A DNA stretch of 64,000 nt from Microbacterium sp. Au-Mic1 (GTDB lineage: Bacteria > Actinomycetota > Actinomycetes > Actinomycetales > Microbacteriaceae): the NCBI RefSeq assembly GCF_021341785.1, contig NZ_JAJTTF010000006.1, positions 239,461 to 303,460 on the forward strand. The letters are read 5' to 3'. Under the pieces are notes generated by a model, which saw only the letters and a program-made list of their open reading frames with translations, did no database searches and had not been told where the DNA came from. This document shows positions 63,901-64,000 of this stretch, piece by piece (position 1 is the first letter of the stretch; each line of letters begins with the position of its first letter). Position numbers and translations under genes: made by a program.

Positions 63901-64000
63901 TCAGATCCTGGCGGCCTCGGGCGAGGTGGGGTGCGCCGAGGACGGGGCCGGGTGCGCGGAGGCCGGAGCGGGATGCGCGGATCCGACGCCGGGATGGGCG
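63901..64000 (-). CDS. 3' end of a gene with SAHPAP-type C-terminal repeats (partial)
   Basis: The minus strand carries 32 codons before a TGA, in the frame AHPGVGSAHPAPASAHPAPS and on to SPEAARI. The repeated AHP unit every six or seven residues is a low-complexity tail. The rest of the gene is outside the window, so neither family nor function can be given. The adjacent bidirectional terminator supports a real gene end here. Confidence 0.5.
   Translation of the reverse strand, partial: AHPGVGSAHPAPASAHPAPSSAHPTSPEAARI

Noticed and set aside
1..64000. Mobile island or prophage
   Set aside because: No integrase, transposase, tRNA-end repeat or phage gene is visible, and base composition is even. 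The gene density of catabolic operons alone does not show transfer.

Overview
The window is high-GC DNA (roughly 70% G+C). Its gene content points to an actinobacterium of the Microbacteriaceae, most likely a Microbacterium-type soil or plant-associated heterotroph. The signs are an araDBA cluster with an actinobacterial FGGY ribulokinase, a 396-residue actinobacterial xylose isomerase, an AldO-type alditol oxidase, a CGNR zinc-finger regulator, many ATPase-less sugar ABC importers, and intergenic GGTCGTTGAGCG-type repeats. I see no rRNA, tRNA, insertion sequence, prophage or CRISPR array.

Layout. 1-2200: the start of a methylmalonate-semialdehyde dehydrogenase gene, a membrane-anchored Pro/Gln/Gly-rich protein, and a frameshifted remnant of an aldose 1-epimerase. 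2203-16043: arabinose block, with araA, araB and araD (minus strand), a LacI-type AraR, an alditol oxidase divergent from a second LacI regulator, an arabino-oligosaccharide ABC operon ending in a GH51 arabinofuranosidase, and a ROK regulator. 16081-29450: xylan block, with a minus-strand ABC operon carrying GH3 and GH43 enzymes and a divergent LacI regulator, then xylA, xylB, a CE7 acetylxylan esterase and a ROK regulator. 29509-35041: ABC importer with a GH4 phospho-glycosidase and a BadF-type sugar kinase. 35836-40201: prpD, prpB, prpC (2-methylcitrate cycle) with a GntR regulator. 40277-41833: EamA exporter divergent from a CGNR protein.

42031-55181 holds the least conventional system. 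Two convergent operons share one operator-like sequence. The plus-strand operon encodes an ABC importer, a 647-residue protein I cannot assign, an RraA-family protein, an aldose dehydrogenase-like aldo/keto reductase and a lactonase-like amidohydrolase. The minus-strand operon encodes a 1358-residue secreted beta-helix protein resembling GH141, an SGNH esterase and a GntR repressor. I infer a pathway that cuts a deoxysugar- or fucose-like residue from a plant polysaccharide and oxidises it without phosphorylation.

55417-64000: a Cds1-type cysteine desulfhydrase, a double-ACT GcvR-like protein, an aldo/keto reductase, a GntR regulator divergent from a class V aminotransferase plus ABC importer operon, a strong terminator, and the 3' end of a repeat-tailed gene.

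How it fits together. Five importers (lipoprotein plus two permeases) bring in plant oligosaccharides. None has its own ATPase, so a shared ATPase elsewhere is implied. The GH51, GH43, GH3, GH4 and CE7 enzymes show no signal peptide and should act in the cytoplasm on imported oligomers. AraABD and XylAB pass the pentoses to the pentose phosphate pathway. Each block has its own regulator and recognisable operator-like inverted repeats. At least eleven genes, mostly regulators and single genes, have a -10 hexamer 6-7 nt before the start codon and appear to be leaderless.
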